NCBI GenBank assembly: GCA_035771175.1
Contig: CM069612.1
Coordinates: 28,654,150 to 28,718,149 of the forward strand
DNA from: Paratinospora sagittata
Taxonomy: Eukaryota > Streptophyta > Magnoliopsida > Ranunculales > Menispermaceae
Direction: 5' to 3'
Length of the DNA: 64,000 nt
Part shown: positions 43,390 through 54,700 of the stretch, one piece after another
Layout: every line of letters starts with the position of its first letter
Numbering within the stretch: the first letter of the stretch is position 1
Notes under the pieces: model-generated
Seen by the model: the letters and a program-made list of their open reading frames with translations, nothing else
Told to the model about the DNA's origin: nothing
The model's database searches: none
Program-made: the position numbers and the translations under genes

Positions 43390-45540
43390 TCTATTCTCGT
43401 CTTCTTCGAATTCGTAATCGAAGGGTAGACAGCAGGTGCATCTTCTTCAACTCCGTGCAAGCTCTCTCCACGTTCAAAGTGCGTAATTGGAGTCTGTGAT
43501 GGGTCTTCGAAGTAGAGAACCTGAGTTTGGGCTCGTTCTTTTTCTTCAGGTTCCTCTTCTTCGTTGATGCTTGTGCCGGCTAAAACTGTGATGATGTCAT
43601 CAATCCCTCAATACACAACATCAACTGATGTCTCAGCTCTCAAGGACCTCAGCATCCTTAGACCTCGGTTGTTGCGCTCCATCTGAAATCAAAGATCAAT
43701 TAATGTCAAATATAATAAAATCAAATATATTAATAATATTCTATAGATTTTGATTTATTACCAAAAATTTTATATTCTCCGTTGAAGTTGGCACTTGAAT
43801 GGATAGTCGATATTCAAGGTTCTGCACCTTTGGATGTGAAATCTGTTTGAACCACTCAAGATATTATGGTATAGCAACCCATGAATTAGAAACTTGTTCC
43901 CCTCGTGCAGCTGCTTGTAACAAATGGTAGTTCCAACTCTCCCAATACTGATCAATGAACATGTGATGGACATAATCATGTCTCCTAGCACTCCTCTCAG
44001 CTCGAACATGACGTTGAGGAGGACGTGAGATCTTCTGTACATGTCCAGATTGACACAGAACTCTGTCGGGATGGTAGGTCTCGACCACATCAAAGAACTT
44101 TACGCACGAAGTATAAAATGTCACTTCATGTAGAGGACTTTCGGCCCTACAGTCTGTGTAAGGGTCTCATGCAACTTGATCAAAATAATAAAGACCTAAG
44201 ATATAAGTTGATGTGTTGTATATATTAAACTTAATTTAAAAGAGTAGAATTTACCTGATTTACGTGAAGATCATCAATTGCCTCGTGTAGAACTTCAACG
44301 TAATCTTCCGCTATACCTTGTTCTTTGCCAGATTTCCACTTCATAGCATGCGGGAGGTTGTTCTTATATCCACGATTTACGTGCGGTCTAACGAAAGGGA
44401 AGTGTTCGTATATCCATGCTACAAAACATAAAACCAATAAATATTATAACACAGGCATATTTATGTCAAGTTTAATTTACTTAAACCAAAATGATTGAAA
44501 TAGTTATACCTCCAGTAATGTTATATACCCCGCAATCTGTTACACGTGATATCTCGTGGCACATCCCAATTGATGATATAGATTCGCCAGACAAGCAACC
44601 CCCCATGCAAAATTCTCCACCTCATCCAGATTCATCAACAATGGCAAGTAAATTATGTTCACCCTTGTACCACTCTTGTCCATGAAAAAAGTGCAACCTA
44701 GGATAAACAATAAATATGCAGTCGCAGTATGCTCGACCGAAGGATATTGTTGGTTTTCTGGAAGATTCAATCCAAGTTTTTTTAGCAACCAATCCAATCG
44801 AACCAATTGACCTCTCGAGTTGAAACCCCCAAGGCTTCTTGGAGTATGATCACTGCTTCTGCATTGCTCAGTGCATCTCCATTTACTGTTTTGCCCAATG
44901 TTGGAATTCTAAGTAAGACCATTACATCATCCAATGTAATGGTCATTTCATCGAATGGTAAGTGAAATGAATTAATCTTCAGTTGCCACCTCTCCACGAA
45001 AGCAGCTATCAATAACTTATTGGCACAACTATAAGTACGTGCCACCAAATGATGGAGACCAGCGTTTGTAACTATCTCCATGACTCTCTCTCTCTCGGGA
45101 TGTTCACTGAGGTCCCAAGAAGCTAATTTTACCCCATAGTTTCAACATTTTTGTATATTTCGTTTTTATGTGAATAAACAAAAAAAATATAAGAATCTAC
45201 CAATATTTAAATTTAATCATAACCTCAATTAAATTTAAATTAAATTATAAGAGTGATATACCTGATTTTGCCACACGTAGTATGCTACATGTCCCTTGAA
45301 ATGGGTAAGGACCGAAGGATCAATAGGTCCCCTAGGGAAAAGACCCTTCAATAGGCCATGGTCTCCTTCTCCCTCCACCCCAACCTGAGCAGGTTCTTTT
45401 TCATATTGTTGCTCTTCTTCTTCATGTATAACAGGTGGTGGTGGTGGTGACTCACGTCGTCTTCTTCTCTTCGAGGCCGTCGACCTTCTTTTTTGCGAGC
45501 TTTGCTCTTTCGAACAACTTCTCCTTGCTTTTGGCTGCAT
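43390..45540 (-). pseudogene. Plant mobile domain (PMD / MAIN-like) gene carried by the MULE, decayed
   Basis: Exon 1 (45540-45262, 93 codons, GT donor) encodes a basic, Pro-rich start (KRRRRRESPPPPP) then GLLKGLFPRGPIDPSVLTHF and VAYYVW. The next part (about 45128-44510) gives GVKLASWDL, GLHHL, AAFVERW, SFHLPFDEMTITLDDV, then after a frameshift near 44800 VRLDWLLKKLG, TATAYLLFILGC, and YLPLLMNLDEV..FAWG. A later exon (about 44420-44254) gives AWIYEHFPFVRPHVNR. Then 44135-43760 gives YHPDRVLCQSGHVQKI and EYRLSIQVP. This order is the MAIN/MAIL (aminotransferase-like) PMD. In-frame stops lie near 44548 and 43858. It faces the transposase from the other end of the element. Confidence 0.8.
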
Positions 45541-45650
45541 ATCTATCAAAATAGCAAAATACATACAAAAAACTATGCAATTAGGACAAACAGTTGATAT
45601 TTAGCTTAAACAAAAACAAAAAAAAAAATTGAAAAAACCCAAAAAATGCT

Positions 45651-45809
45651 CTATCCGACCTTAGTGGAATAGACAAATGCTCTTTGTCCGACCTGTCAAA
45701 GTCAGATGTCTTCATGTGTGTCCGCTCCTAACAGGTCGAACATAAAGCATTTGTCTGACCCATAAGGACGGACACACATTCAACTGTCCAACCCTGATAG
45801 GTTGAACGG
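45651..45809. repeat. Right subterminal array: five copies of the same dyad
   Basis: Units at about 45651, 45684, 45717, 45751 and 45784 with a ~33-bp period, e.g. 'tgtccgacctgtcaaagtca'. Same motif as the left array. Located just upstream of the antisense PMD gene. Confidence 0.85.
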
Positions 45810-46257
45810 TTGCGATTCTGACGTGCGGAATGGGTTTCTGGTACCCATTTCCGTCGACACCATTTCACCATTTTCTTTGCACAAAAACATTCTAATCCAA
45901 CAATGTAGCATTCAAATCAACTTTAAACTTAAAAAAATCAAGATTTACTTACCGATTTGGTCGCTTTGATTTCTTGAATCATTTTTTTTTTCGAGGCCTC
46001 CAAAATCCTAAATAACACGATTTCTTTGCAAGATTCCACGAGAAAATTGCTCATAAACCTTTCTAGCAGTGTTTTAATTGTTTGAATGCCCTAAAAACTC
46101 GAAGAAATCATGAATCAACAGAGATGGGCAGAGAAGAAACGAGAGAGGAAAATGAAATAGGGGGATGGGATTTGAAAATGTGAAGGGCATAATGGAAATA
46201 TGGGTAGGTGAAGAAAAAGAAAATTATTGATTTTAAATTTCTTTGTGGGTGACGAGG

Positions 46258-46307
46258 GTAAGTGGGTGAAGAGATAGGAAAGAGTGGGTAAACATAGCCC
46301 CCGACCC
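46258..46307. repeat. MULE right terminal inverted repeat
   Basis: Inverted partner of 39755-39804; ends with 'aacatagcccccgaccc' beside the 9-bp duplication. Confidence 0.7.
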
Positions 46308-46316
46308 ATAATTTTT
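46308..46316. repeat. Target-site duplication (right), ATAATTTTT
   Basis: Identical to 39746-39754. It lies in a T-rich run, so chance identity cannot be excluded without an empty-site allele. Confidence 0.72.
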
Positions 46317-47098
46317 TTTATTTTTATTTTTTTTGAAAATTAGGAAGATGTTTCATTAAAAAAAAACAAAGAAAAAAAAAGAAGAAGAAGTGGACATGTG
46401 GTTAGTATTCCAGTTAAGCCCATTTAAGAGAAGCTCATGCACCAATGTCCAAACCAGGCAGGCCTAAAATGAGGCTAAAATTTCAGCTCTATCTTGGCCC
46501 AACAGTAGATAATATAATTTGGTTGACCCTTCATTTTCTGTCTTAATTTTTTTGTTCCTCAACTTTGATAACAACAAAAAAAGAAAAAAAAGACCATATT
46601 GATATTAAAGAACATTGATTATCTACCTAACTACTAATGAAAGTAATTTACCAGATCATGTACTAGTGATAATTATTGAAAAATGCTATACGTATTATAG
46701 GAGATGCATATTATGTATTGTGCTACTTCCTTATAATCGGACGAACACCAAATAATAAATATTTGAGTTTTAGTTTGGTATTTCACCACACGTCCTTGTA
46801 GCATTACTTTTAGTTAATTTTGTTTCTTTTACTAAATAACCTCGAATAACCCTTGTAAATTACTTAAATAAGTGTTTGCAGCCCAAAAATATATAAACCC
46901 TAGATATAAGCTTTCAAAATTTTTTATTTTAATAACTTTGTTTTAGAGCATTGCATAAATATCGAATAATTAAATGAGTTTCGAGTAGTTGACTCAAATA
47001 AATTAAAATATGATTTTGAACCTCATTACTTGCTCTAACAAATAATAATAATAATAAAACCCTCAAGGCACGCCACCACTAACAACCACCTCAAATTA
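46317..47098. other. Non-coding AT-rich stretch before the assembly gap
   Basis: A-rich, short frames only. No exon of the neighbouring AP-5 zeta gene was found here. Confidence 0.6.
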
Positions 47099-47198
47099 NN
47101 NNNNNNNNNNNNNNNNNNNNNNNNNNNNNNNNNNNNNNNNNNNNNNNNNNNNNNNNNNNNNNNNNNNNNNNNNNNNNNNNNNNNNNNNNNNNNNNNNN
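47099..47198. other. Assembly gap, 100 N
   Basis: Exactly 100 N, the usual placeholder for a gap of unknown length. The missing exons of the AP-5 zeta gene could lie here. Confidence 0.99.
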
Positions 47199-48560
47199 AA
47201 CAATCTGGGTCGAATAATCACAAAAATCTTAAGGAGACTGGATAGTGGAAAAGGGGTTTTCTGTTTAGGGGAGGTAGGTTAACCTTTATCCAATCGGTGT
47301 TATCCTCCATGCCAATTAATTGCCTTTCCCTAATCAAAATACATAGCAAAGGTGGTAGTCTCCTAGGAAGACGATGAGGGATTTTCCGTGGGATAAGCCA
47401 AATGGGGAGTTCCATGATCACCTAGTTGCATGGGATGTGGTATGCCAACTTAAAGAGAAGGGGGGCCTCGTAATTGCCAACATTAGGATCAAGAATAAAG
47501 CCCTTGGGGCCAAGTCGCTGCAGGGATTTCCTTTGGAACCACGTTCACTGTGGGCTAGGGTCATCAATAGCAAATATGAGATGTCCAACAATTGGTATGT
47601 GGGGAGAGGGGTTCGGATGACACATAGAAGCCCTTAAAGTTTAGTAGCTAAATCTATCCAGAGTTCTTGGAGTTGACATTCCTCAAGGTGGATGAGAGGT
47701 CCATAATGAAATTTTGGGAAGATCATGGCCTGAGGACCAAAATCTAGCAAAGACCTTCACTTATATTATTTTATCATCTAGACATCATGCCCACATATCC
47801 ACAAGCATTTCTCGTGAAAGTAGGTTTGATGACAACCCAATCCCATGTAACTTCCAATTCTTTCATAAACCACATAAGAAGGAAGCTTTTCAGCAGTGTA
47901 GATAACTACCTAGCCTGGAGGAAGTGCGGACCTATGCTGGTAGAAGTGATGCTAGATTATAAAGGGTTGATCCTACGGGGACACTACACTTGTAATTATT
48001 TTCTACAACACCTCATTGGCATCCCAACAGCTACCCCTTTAATGTTGCCCATTTATTCGATCTTCTCATGACCCCTCCAAGGTAAAGGTTTTAGTTAGCC
48101 TGTAGCAATAAGGAAGGTCAACACCTTGGATGTGCTTTAGCACAAAAGGCCACTCACATCCTTGTGCCCTAATCAATGTGTGTTATGCAAGATGGACTTA
48201 GAATCTATTGATCATGTGTTCCTTCATTAAGCTATTCAACTAAGGTGTGGGAGTGTTTTTTTCTTCGTTTGATAAATACTAAGGTATGTGCATTATTACT
48301 AAAGGAGATCAAAGCAACATTGGAGAGACCTCTAAGATGTGACAAACTGTAACATATAACTTTTCGACCACTGGTGGGACTGAAAGGAAGTTAATGTGGA
48401 ACCTTTTGTTCGTGTTACCTTGTGGATCAGTGCAACAACAGGATTTTTGAAGTTGTCTCTTGGGCTCCAGATGCATTATGGGATTCCATTAGGCTAAGAA
48501 TCTTTCTTTGGATGAGGAACAAGAAAGTGAAGAAACCTTTTATCGAGATATAATGGTGAA
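47199..48560 (+). mobile_element. L1-type LINE ORF2 C-terminal remnant
   Basis: At 47374-47637: RDFPWDKPNGEFHDHLVAWDV-like, then KEKGGLVIANIRIKNKALGAK and SLWARVI..KY. This is the segment after the reverse transcriptase of plant L1-type elements. Further on, VNTLDVLQ-like, KRPLTSLCPNQCVLCK and ESIDHVFLH form the zinc-binding (zf-RVT) block. Many stops and frame changes. Probably lies in an intron of the AP-5 zeta gene. Confidence 0.75.
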
Positions 48561-48770
48561 CTCACAATTTTTTTGTGATTGAATGGTGAACTTAAAATTA
48601 ATCAGCACCCGGTAAGTAATAGCTTTGTTAAAAACAACAAAAAATATGTTTATATGAAGCAGTCTGATTCATTTCACAAGATTGTCAGAAATCTTAATGA
48701 AAAGAACAAGAAAAGAAAATGCTAAATAAAAGAAGAAAGAATAAGCATATGAACATGATTGGAACCATAC

Positions 48771-51700
48771 AGCAAGCCCATCATTCTCATCCTTGAGAAG
48801 ATCGAGAAATACAGAATCAGAGACATCTATAGTATCGCTATCCTCAGCCTCTGAGTCACCCCCTCTGTCTCCTATGGTCGAACCAGTATATGCTTCATCC
48901 ATCAGTTGGAACAGCATCTACAGCCAAAAAAAGAAGATTCTCAACCAAACAGGAAGCATAGATTTTTCATCCATACTGGTGCAAGTTTCAAAAGATTTTG
49001 ATAACCTCAGGAGCCGTACTCTTCTGAATTGTAGCTATGCTACTTCCAATAAGAGATCCAGAGCTTCGTTCCACTTTTTCCAACGCCACTACTAGTACTG
49101 GTTGGGGATGAAATGAATATGTCAAAAACAAAAGAACCAATGACTGAAAACATGACACCTTGAAACTAAACGTAACCACTTCCCAAATAAATGTAGCAAC
49201 GCTTGAAAACACCAAATCCAAAACCACAATTTAGTTAAAAGCCCAAGTTCATTCAAGGATAAAAAATTCAGCTTCTCCCATAAACTTTAGTGTATAAAAA
49301 TTTGGAATTAATTCATAGAAGTCCAATTTGACAAGGAGATACTTTATAAAAACTATCCAACTGAAGAAAGTTAGAGTTTTTGTTTAGACGTTAAGATTAT
49401 TCCCAAATAGTTAGAGATTGTTAAAAAAAAACATAGTTATACATGGATAACACATAAAAATTATAATATAATTGTTTGGAATCATTGTTTATGTCATCAC
49501 AATGAGTAAAGTGCAGTAGCATAATGGATTCTTCTATATATCGACATTTTCTAAAATACATGTTTACGAAATTCAATTAATTAAAAGATTTTAAAATTTT
49601 CATTTTTAGAGAATTTTTTGAAGAGTTACTAATACAATGAGATCATAATACTCATCCAATCATTTTTAAATGAAAATATAAATTAATGTCAAATTTTAGC
49701 AAATGAAGATTTTATTAGATTTCAAGTCATGGTATACAATCATACATCAATTTTAATTTATGTTTTAGAAATTAATTATAATCTTAAAATAATAATCTAA
49801 TTAACAAATTTTATCATATTTTCATTTGCTATGCAATTCAATAAGTTGAAACAATACTATTATGAAATAATCAAATTTAACCAATCAAAATTACTAATAA
49901 CATTGAACACATAATCTCAATGGTTAGAAATGAAACAAACTTTAAAATGTCAAACAATAGTTTACGTAATGAGTCGAATACGATAATGATGGTTATGTTA
50001 TTAACTAATAAAACAAAACAAAATTGCATAAAACATTAAATAACCAAGTAATAATGTTTCCATATAATAAAATTATGTCTCATCTATTTTGTAAATCAAT
50101 CAATGCTAATCAATGATCCAAATAATTTAAATTAACATGTAGGCTAATTAAGTAATGAGTCACAAAATCAATGACGTAAATTACAAGATGCCCTACACAA
50201 AAAAAAAAAATATATATATATATATACATATAGTAAAAGCAAAAGCAAATTGCTTAAAAAAACTCACTTGGCAAATCCACAAGTGATGGGAACAAAGGCA
50301 AAAATGATCCAGTGGACATCATTCCAGGGAAAATCTTTCGAAAGGATCTCTCTAGTCTATATAGAAAAATACATAATCAATGTTTAGATAGATTATCAAA
50401 TCAAATTGAAATCCAACATTCATTACGATAGACTATCAAATCAAAAAAAAAGTCAATTTACGACACTACAACATTCTAAAGCAGTGAGAATAGGAAATAT
50501 TAAGAAAATGGAATAGATTCTCAATTCCATCAACATAAAGAGTACATCGCCCTTGAAGCTTGACAGTCTTCCTACACTGACTTTCATTCCAAGTTAGCGA
50601 AAAACTACGTTACCAGACTTAGGTATGTTTGTTAGATACAGGTGAATATTTAGAGGTCGAACTTATTCATTCTCAAATTAGAGGATATTAGAACTCTGCT
50701 AAGAAGTGCCCAAAATATGATTCAGGAACTTGGACAAAGCTATGTTCATTACTAAGCCTATATTTTCTTTGTTCTTCTTTCCTTCTTTTTTTTCCTTCTT
50801 TTCAATCTTTTTTTTCTTTTTTTGTTGTCTCCTCACTCACCTATTAGTTATTATCTTTCTTTGGAGAATATACCAAGCAGCATTTGAAAATTTGTAGTAT
50901 CGGACCCACATCCTATACCAATTTTGATGTCCTACGATCCTATCACGTTGATATAGGTAAATTGGGCTAAAGTAAAGAGTCTAAGTAACACAGGTGTACA
51001 ATAAGGAATCACGATGAAGTCTAAAGGCGAAGGAATGTAGCATTTAACATTGTTTAGATATTGATGCAATTTTGGTTTAAGAACAGTTTCTCAAAAGTTA
51101 GTGAATAGCAAATATCTCGAAAGGGCTGCAGCATTAATTTGAACGATGGTGTTTAGTCATTGTGATGCCCCTAAAACATCATCAATAACAATAAATTCAT
51201 CAAGAAAGAAATTGAGATATACAATCATCACTAACCTACTTAGCCTCTGTAACTGTTAGAAATGCTAAGTGCAGCATTTAGGAAATTTATATTGATCGCA
51301 TTGTCAGTACAATATTGATCTTCAAAACAAAAGATAGAAAATATAGCAGGGGATAAAAAGACCAACATTTGACAACCAAACAGTGGCACGATGCCAATGA
51401 AACATGTCTATCAGGTAGCAAAGAGAAACAAACAAGGCCACATTTTAATAAGCGCCTAAAAATATGAGAGAAACACAGTTTTCAGAAGACATCAATTGAT
51501 GTCTCTCTTGTTAGTCAAAAGAAAAAATAAATAAATAAATAGTGACACATTATAAAAGGTATATCTATGGCCATATACAGAAATAGTTACATCATTTAAA
51601 CAGTATTGAAGTTCAACTTACTTCTCTCCATTCCATGCAATCAGCTTCAGCAGCAATGGAAAAAACTGCAAATGCATGATGAAGATTTAAGAAAGGAGAT

Positions 51701-54700
51701 ATCACATGTGTAACCAATTCAAAAAGATGATCAACATTATATTATATGAAAGTGCCCTAAAGATACAACAGCCATTTAGGTGAAATAATTTCCCACCCAT
51801 ACTATCTATCTTCAGTGTTACAACTTACAACTTGGCTGAGGAATTTTGACTTCGCATAGAATTTGGTCATTTTGATCAAAGATAATTTAAGGTTCACTTT
51901 AAAGTAAAATAATCATATTCCATACATCAATTAAAAAAGTCCCACACAATTTGTTGCAAATAACTTCAACTTTCTACACATGTGCAGCCAAGAAACAAGT
52001 TACATGACAGAAAGTTTCCCTAGGAACTTCAAATTGTAGTTAAATCACAAATACAAAACTAATTGACTCATATTCCAAAAAATATGATAAAATATTAGCA
52101 ACAAAAGTTATAGTTTAGATTCTTTAGAAAAATATTTTTAGCCAAGCACTCTTTTCACCCATTGGTCTCCCATAGAATTCAGGACATCTCATAACTGCAT
52201 GACCATTTGGCCCTTCCACTGGTCTACCAAATTTACACTTAATTGAAAAAAGGCAACATTTCAATTTAGTTAAACTTAAGATGCATGCTTGCATGTTTCA
52301 AAAGAATGGTCACCTTAGAACAGTGCAATGATCCATTGATTACACTGATTGAATATCAGATATTATTACATGACATCATCGAAGTGTTATGTAATGGGAA
52401 ATGTTCAAGAAATTTTAAGATATTTAAGAATTGCAAAAAAAAAAAAAAAAAACCATAGAAGTAAAAGTATATTACAATTACAGATTGCTGTTTAAATGGG
52501 AAAATGGAAATATTCAACAAATTTTAAGATATTCATGAATTGGACAAAGTATAAAAAAAAAAATTGGATAGTAATACTTCGGCAAAGAGCAATTTGCAAG
52601 CAAAGTAGTTACTGCCTGCATTACATCAAATAAAATAAAAACACCAATTTCCCTAGTCCTTTAATTCAAAGTAGCATGGAAAAACACTCTGTTTGATATG
52701 AAAGAATTTCTTGAAAGCAGTATTTTCAAATGTCTTGCAGAGAATATATTAAAATTATGAAAGGAAATGTTTAAGTGACACCTTTTGAGATGCCCATGTT
52801 TGAACATCAGTGGTCTTCCTTGAATCATGTACTATAACACAATTCCAGGAAGATCAACAAGGCACAACTACAACCATTGGTGTTTCAAAAGATGTTTCAA
52901 AACATGTTCCTCTAGCTTCACTCACTATGAAAACATGAGAAACCTTTTCACTTCATTAGATGGAATATTGCATATTACAGGGGCTTGCATTTATCTACAA
53001 TATATTTTGTCATTTTATATTTTCTTTGAACTTCTTTAGTTATACAATCAATGAATGAATCAGATACACCTATATGTGGAAGTAGTGTTTTTCAGATTCA
53101 AATCATACCTCAGGAAGTAATGTTGGAAAAGAACTTAGAAGTTTCATTCTGTTTGTATTAAGAAAATCAAGGGTTGCATCTGCAACAACGGGATCTGCAA
53201 ACTCTCTGCAATTCGCATAATAGATAGATCAGTTTCATACCCTTGGACCCTCACCCATTACGATATAAACATGATCAACAAGATCCAAAAAAACAAAATA
53301 CAACATTTCATAACACAAACCCGAAAGCCAAAATACAGCTTTTCATTTTATTTTATTTTTTTGTGGTTTAGTTGCGAAACAAATTACAATTTTTCATAAC
53401 TCAAGGAAAAACTAAATATCTAGCACCAAGACAAGAAGTCAAATGCTTGTCATGATTAACTAACATGAAATCTGAAAAGAAGAGAAAAGAATAATATACA
53501 ACAAAATGTTATATCTATGGTCAAAATTGACTTTTACCCATTTGGTACTCCATTTTTTTAATAAGAGTAGACATGTAATCAAATTGTTGTTGTACTTTCA
53601 ATATTTGGGAAAAAATATTACCATGAAAACTTAAAAAAGAGTTACAATTATGAAAAGTGAAATGCACGTGAGTATATGGGGCAGGCGTGTGGCAGTGGTG
53701 CAGCAAGGGGACAAAAGTGTAGATGGGATGCAAAGAAAGGAAAAGAAGGGGCTTTTTTATATTCTCCACCAAAGAATGCATCTTGTGGGGCTTTAATAGA
53801 TAACAACTAGACGTTCATGATATGGTCCCCTAAACTAAAGCCCCTATTTTATGACTTTACCTGTAGCAGATTTTAAGGTGACATCATATCTAGAATAAAG
53901 AGGGTATACCAAATGCATGATGCTCCCACCATAACAAGTATTAGGGTGAGGTCAACGTCTCAGCATACACATTTTGATCCTTGCTTTGAAAAGATGTTGT
54001 TTTCTAGATTCAAACCCATAACCTCCAGGTTATAATAGAGCATTGGAGCAACCCTCCTGTTGCATCAAAGTTTACCCTTTAATTAGATTACAATAAGAGA
54101 GTGGTCAATAGCTTTCGCCTTTAGTTACAAAATTTTCCCTCTAAATAGGGTTATTCATCCAATTTGAACAATACTTCACGAAACAAATGCATAAATCCCA
54201 AAAAGTTTTCCTTTTTTTATAAGAAGAGATTTTGATTAATCAACTAAAACGAGAAAAAAAAGGCAGACAACAAGAGGTCCTCTAGATGAAACAAGCCAAA
54301 GAGAACAAAATTAGAATAGAATGGTCTAATTCCTTATTAGATCTATCAAGGATCAACTTTGCCACATTCTATCCAAGGCTTAGAAAAGTGTGAGGCGTGA
54401 TTGAGGGGGTTCATGAGAAGAGGCTATGCCTCAAGGTAATAAGAGACATAAGCCTCACATTTTTTAATATACACAAAAATTAAGATATAGTTCACTAAAA
54501 TTCTAAAAGAATTAAATATTAATAATAAATGAAGAAATATCTAAAAGAAGCAAAATATGAACTAGTATTACATATGTGTTAAGAACTTGACTGAATTGTC
54601 TTAATATCTTAATTGTGGTCTTAAAGGTCATTAACATCAGTAGTGTATGTGTGCATGCACTGCATGTGATCTTTTACTATTTATTATAAAAATCTTAGAT

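Larger units (their letters stand above)
39755..46307. mobile_element. Complete 6.55-kb Mutator-like element (MULE)
   Basis: The left end (CGGTCCGACTATTTTCACCT...) and the reverse complement of the right end (GGGTCGGGGGCTATGTTTACCC...) align over about 45 bp, sharing 'CTATnTTnACC' and 'CTTTCCTATnTCTTnACCCAC'. A 9-bp direct repeat flanks the element. Inside: a left array of subterminal palindromes, a plus-strand transposase, an OTU domain, an antisense plant-mobile-domain gene and a right array. Coding regions are broken by frameshifts and stops, so it is probably not autonomous now. Confidence 0.85.

Noticed and set aside
40265..45809. Repeated palindromes resembling a CRISPR array
   Set aside because: Eukaryotic DNA; units are imperfect dyads with variable arms, without unique spacers of fixed length, at the two ends of a transposon.
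53521..53781. 86-residue minus-strand frame in AP5Z1 intron 3
   Set aside because: Does not match the family, and exons 3 and 4 already join in phase.
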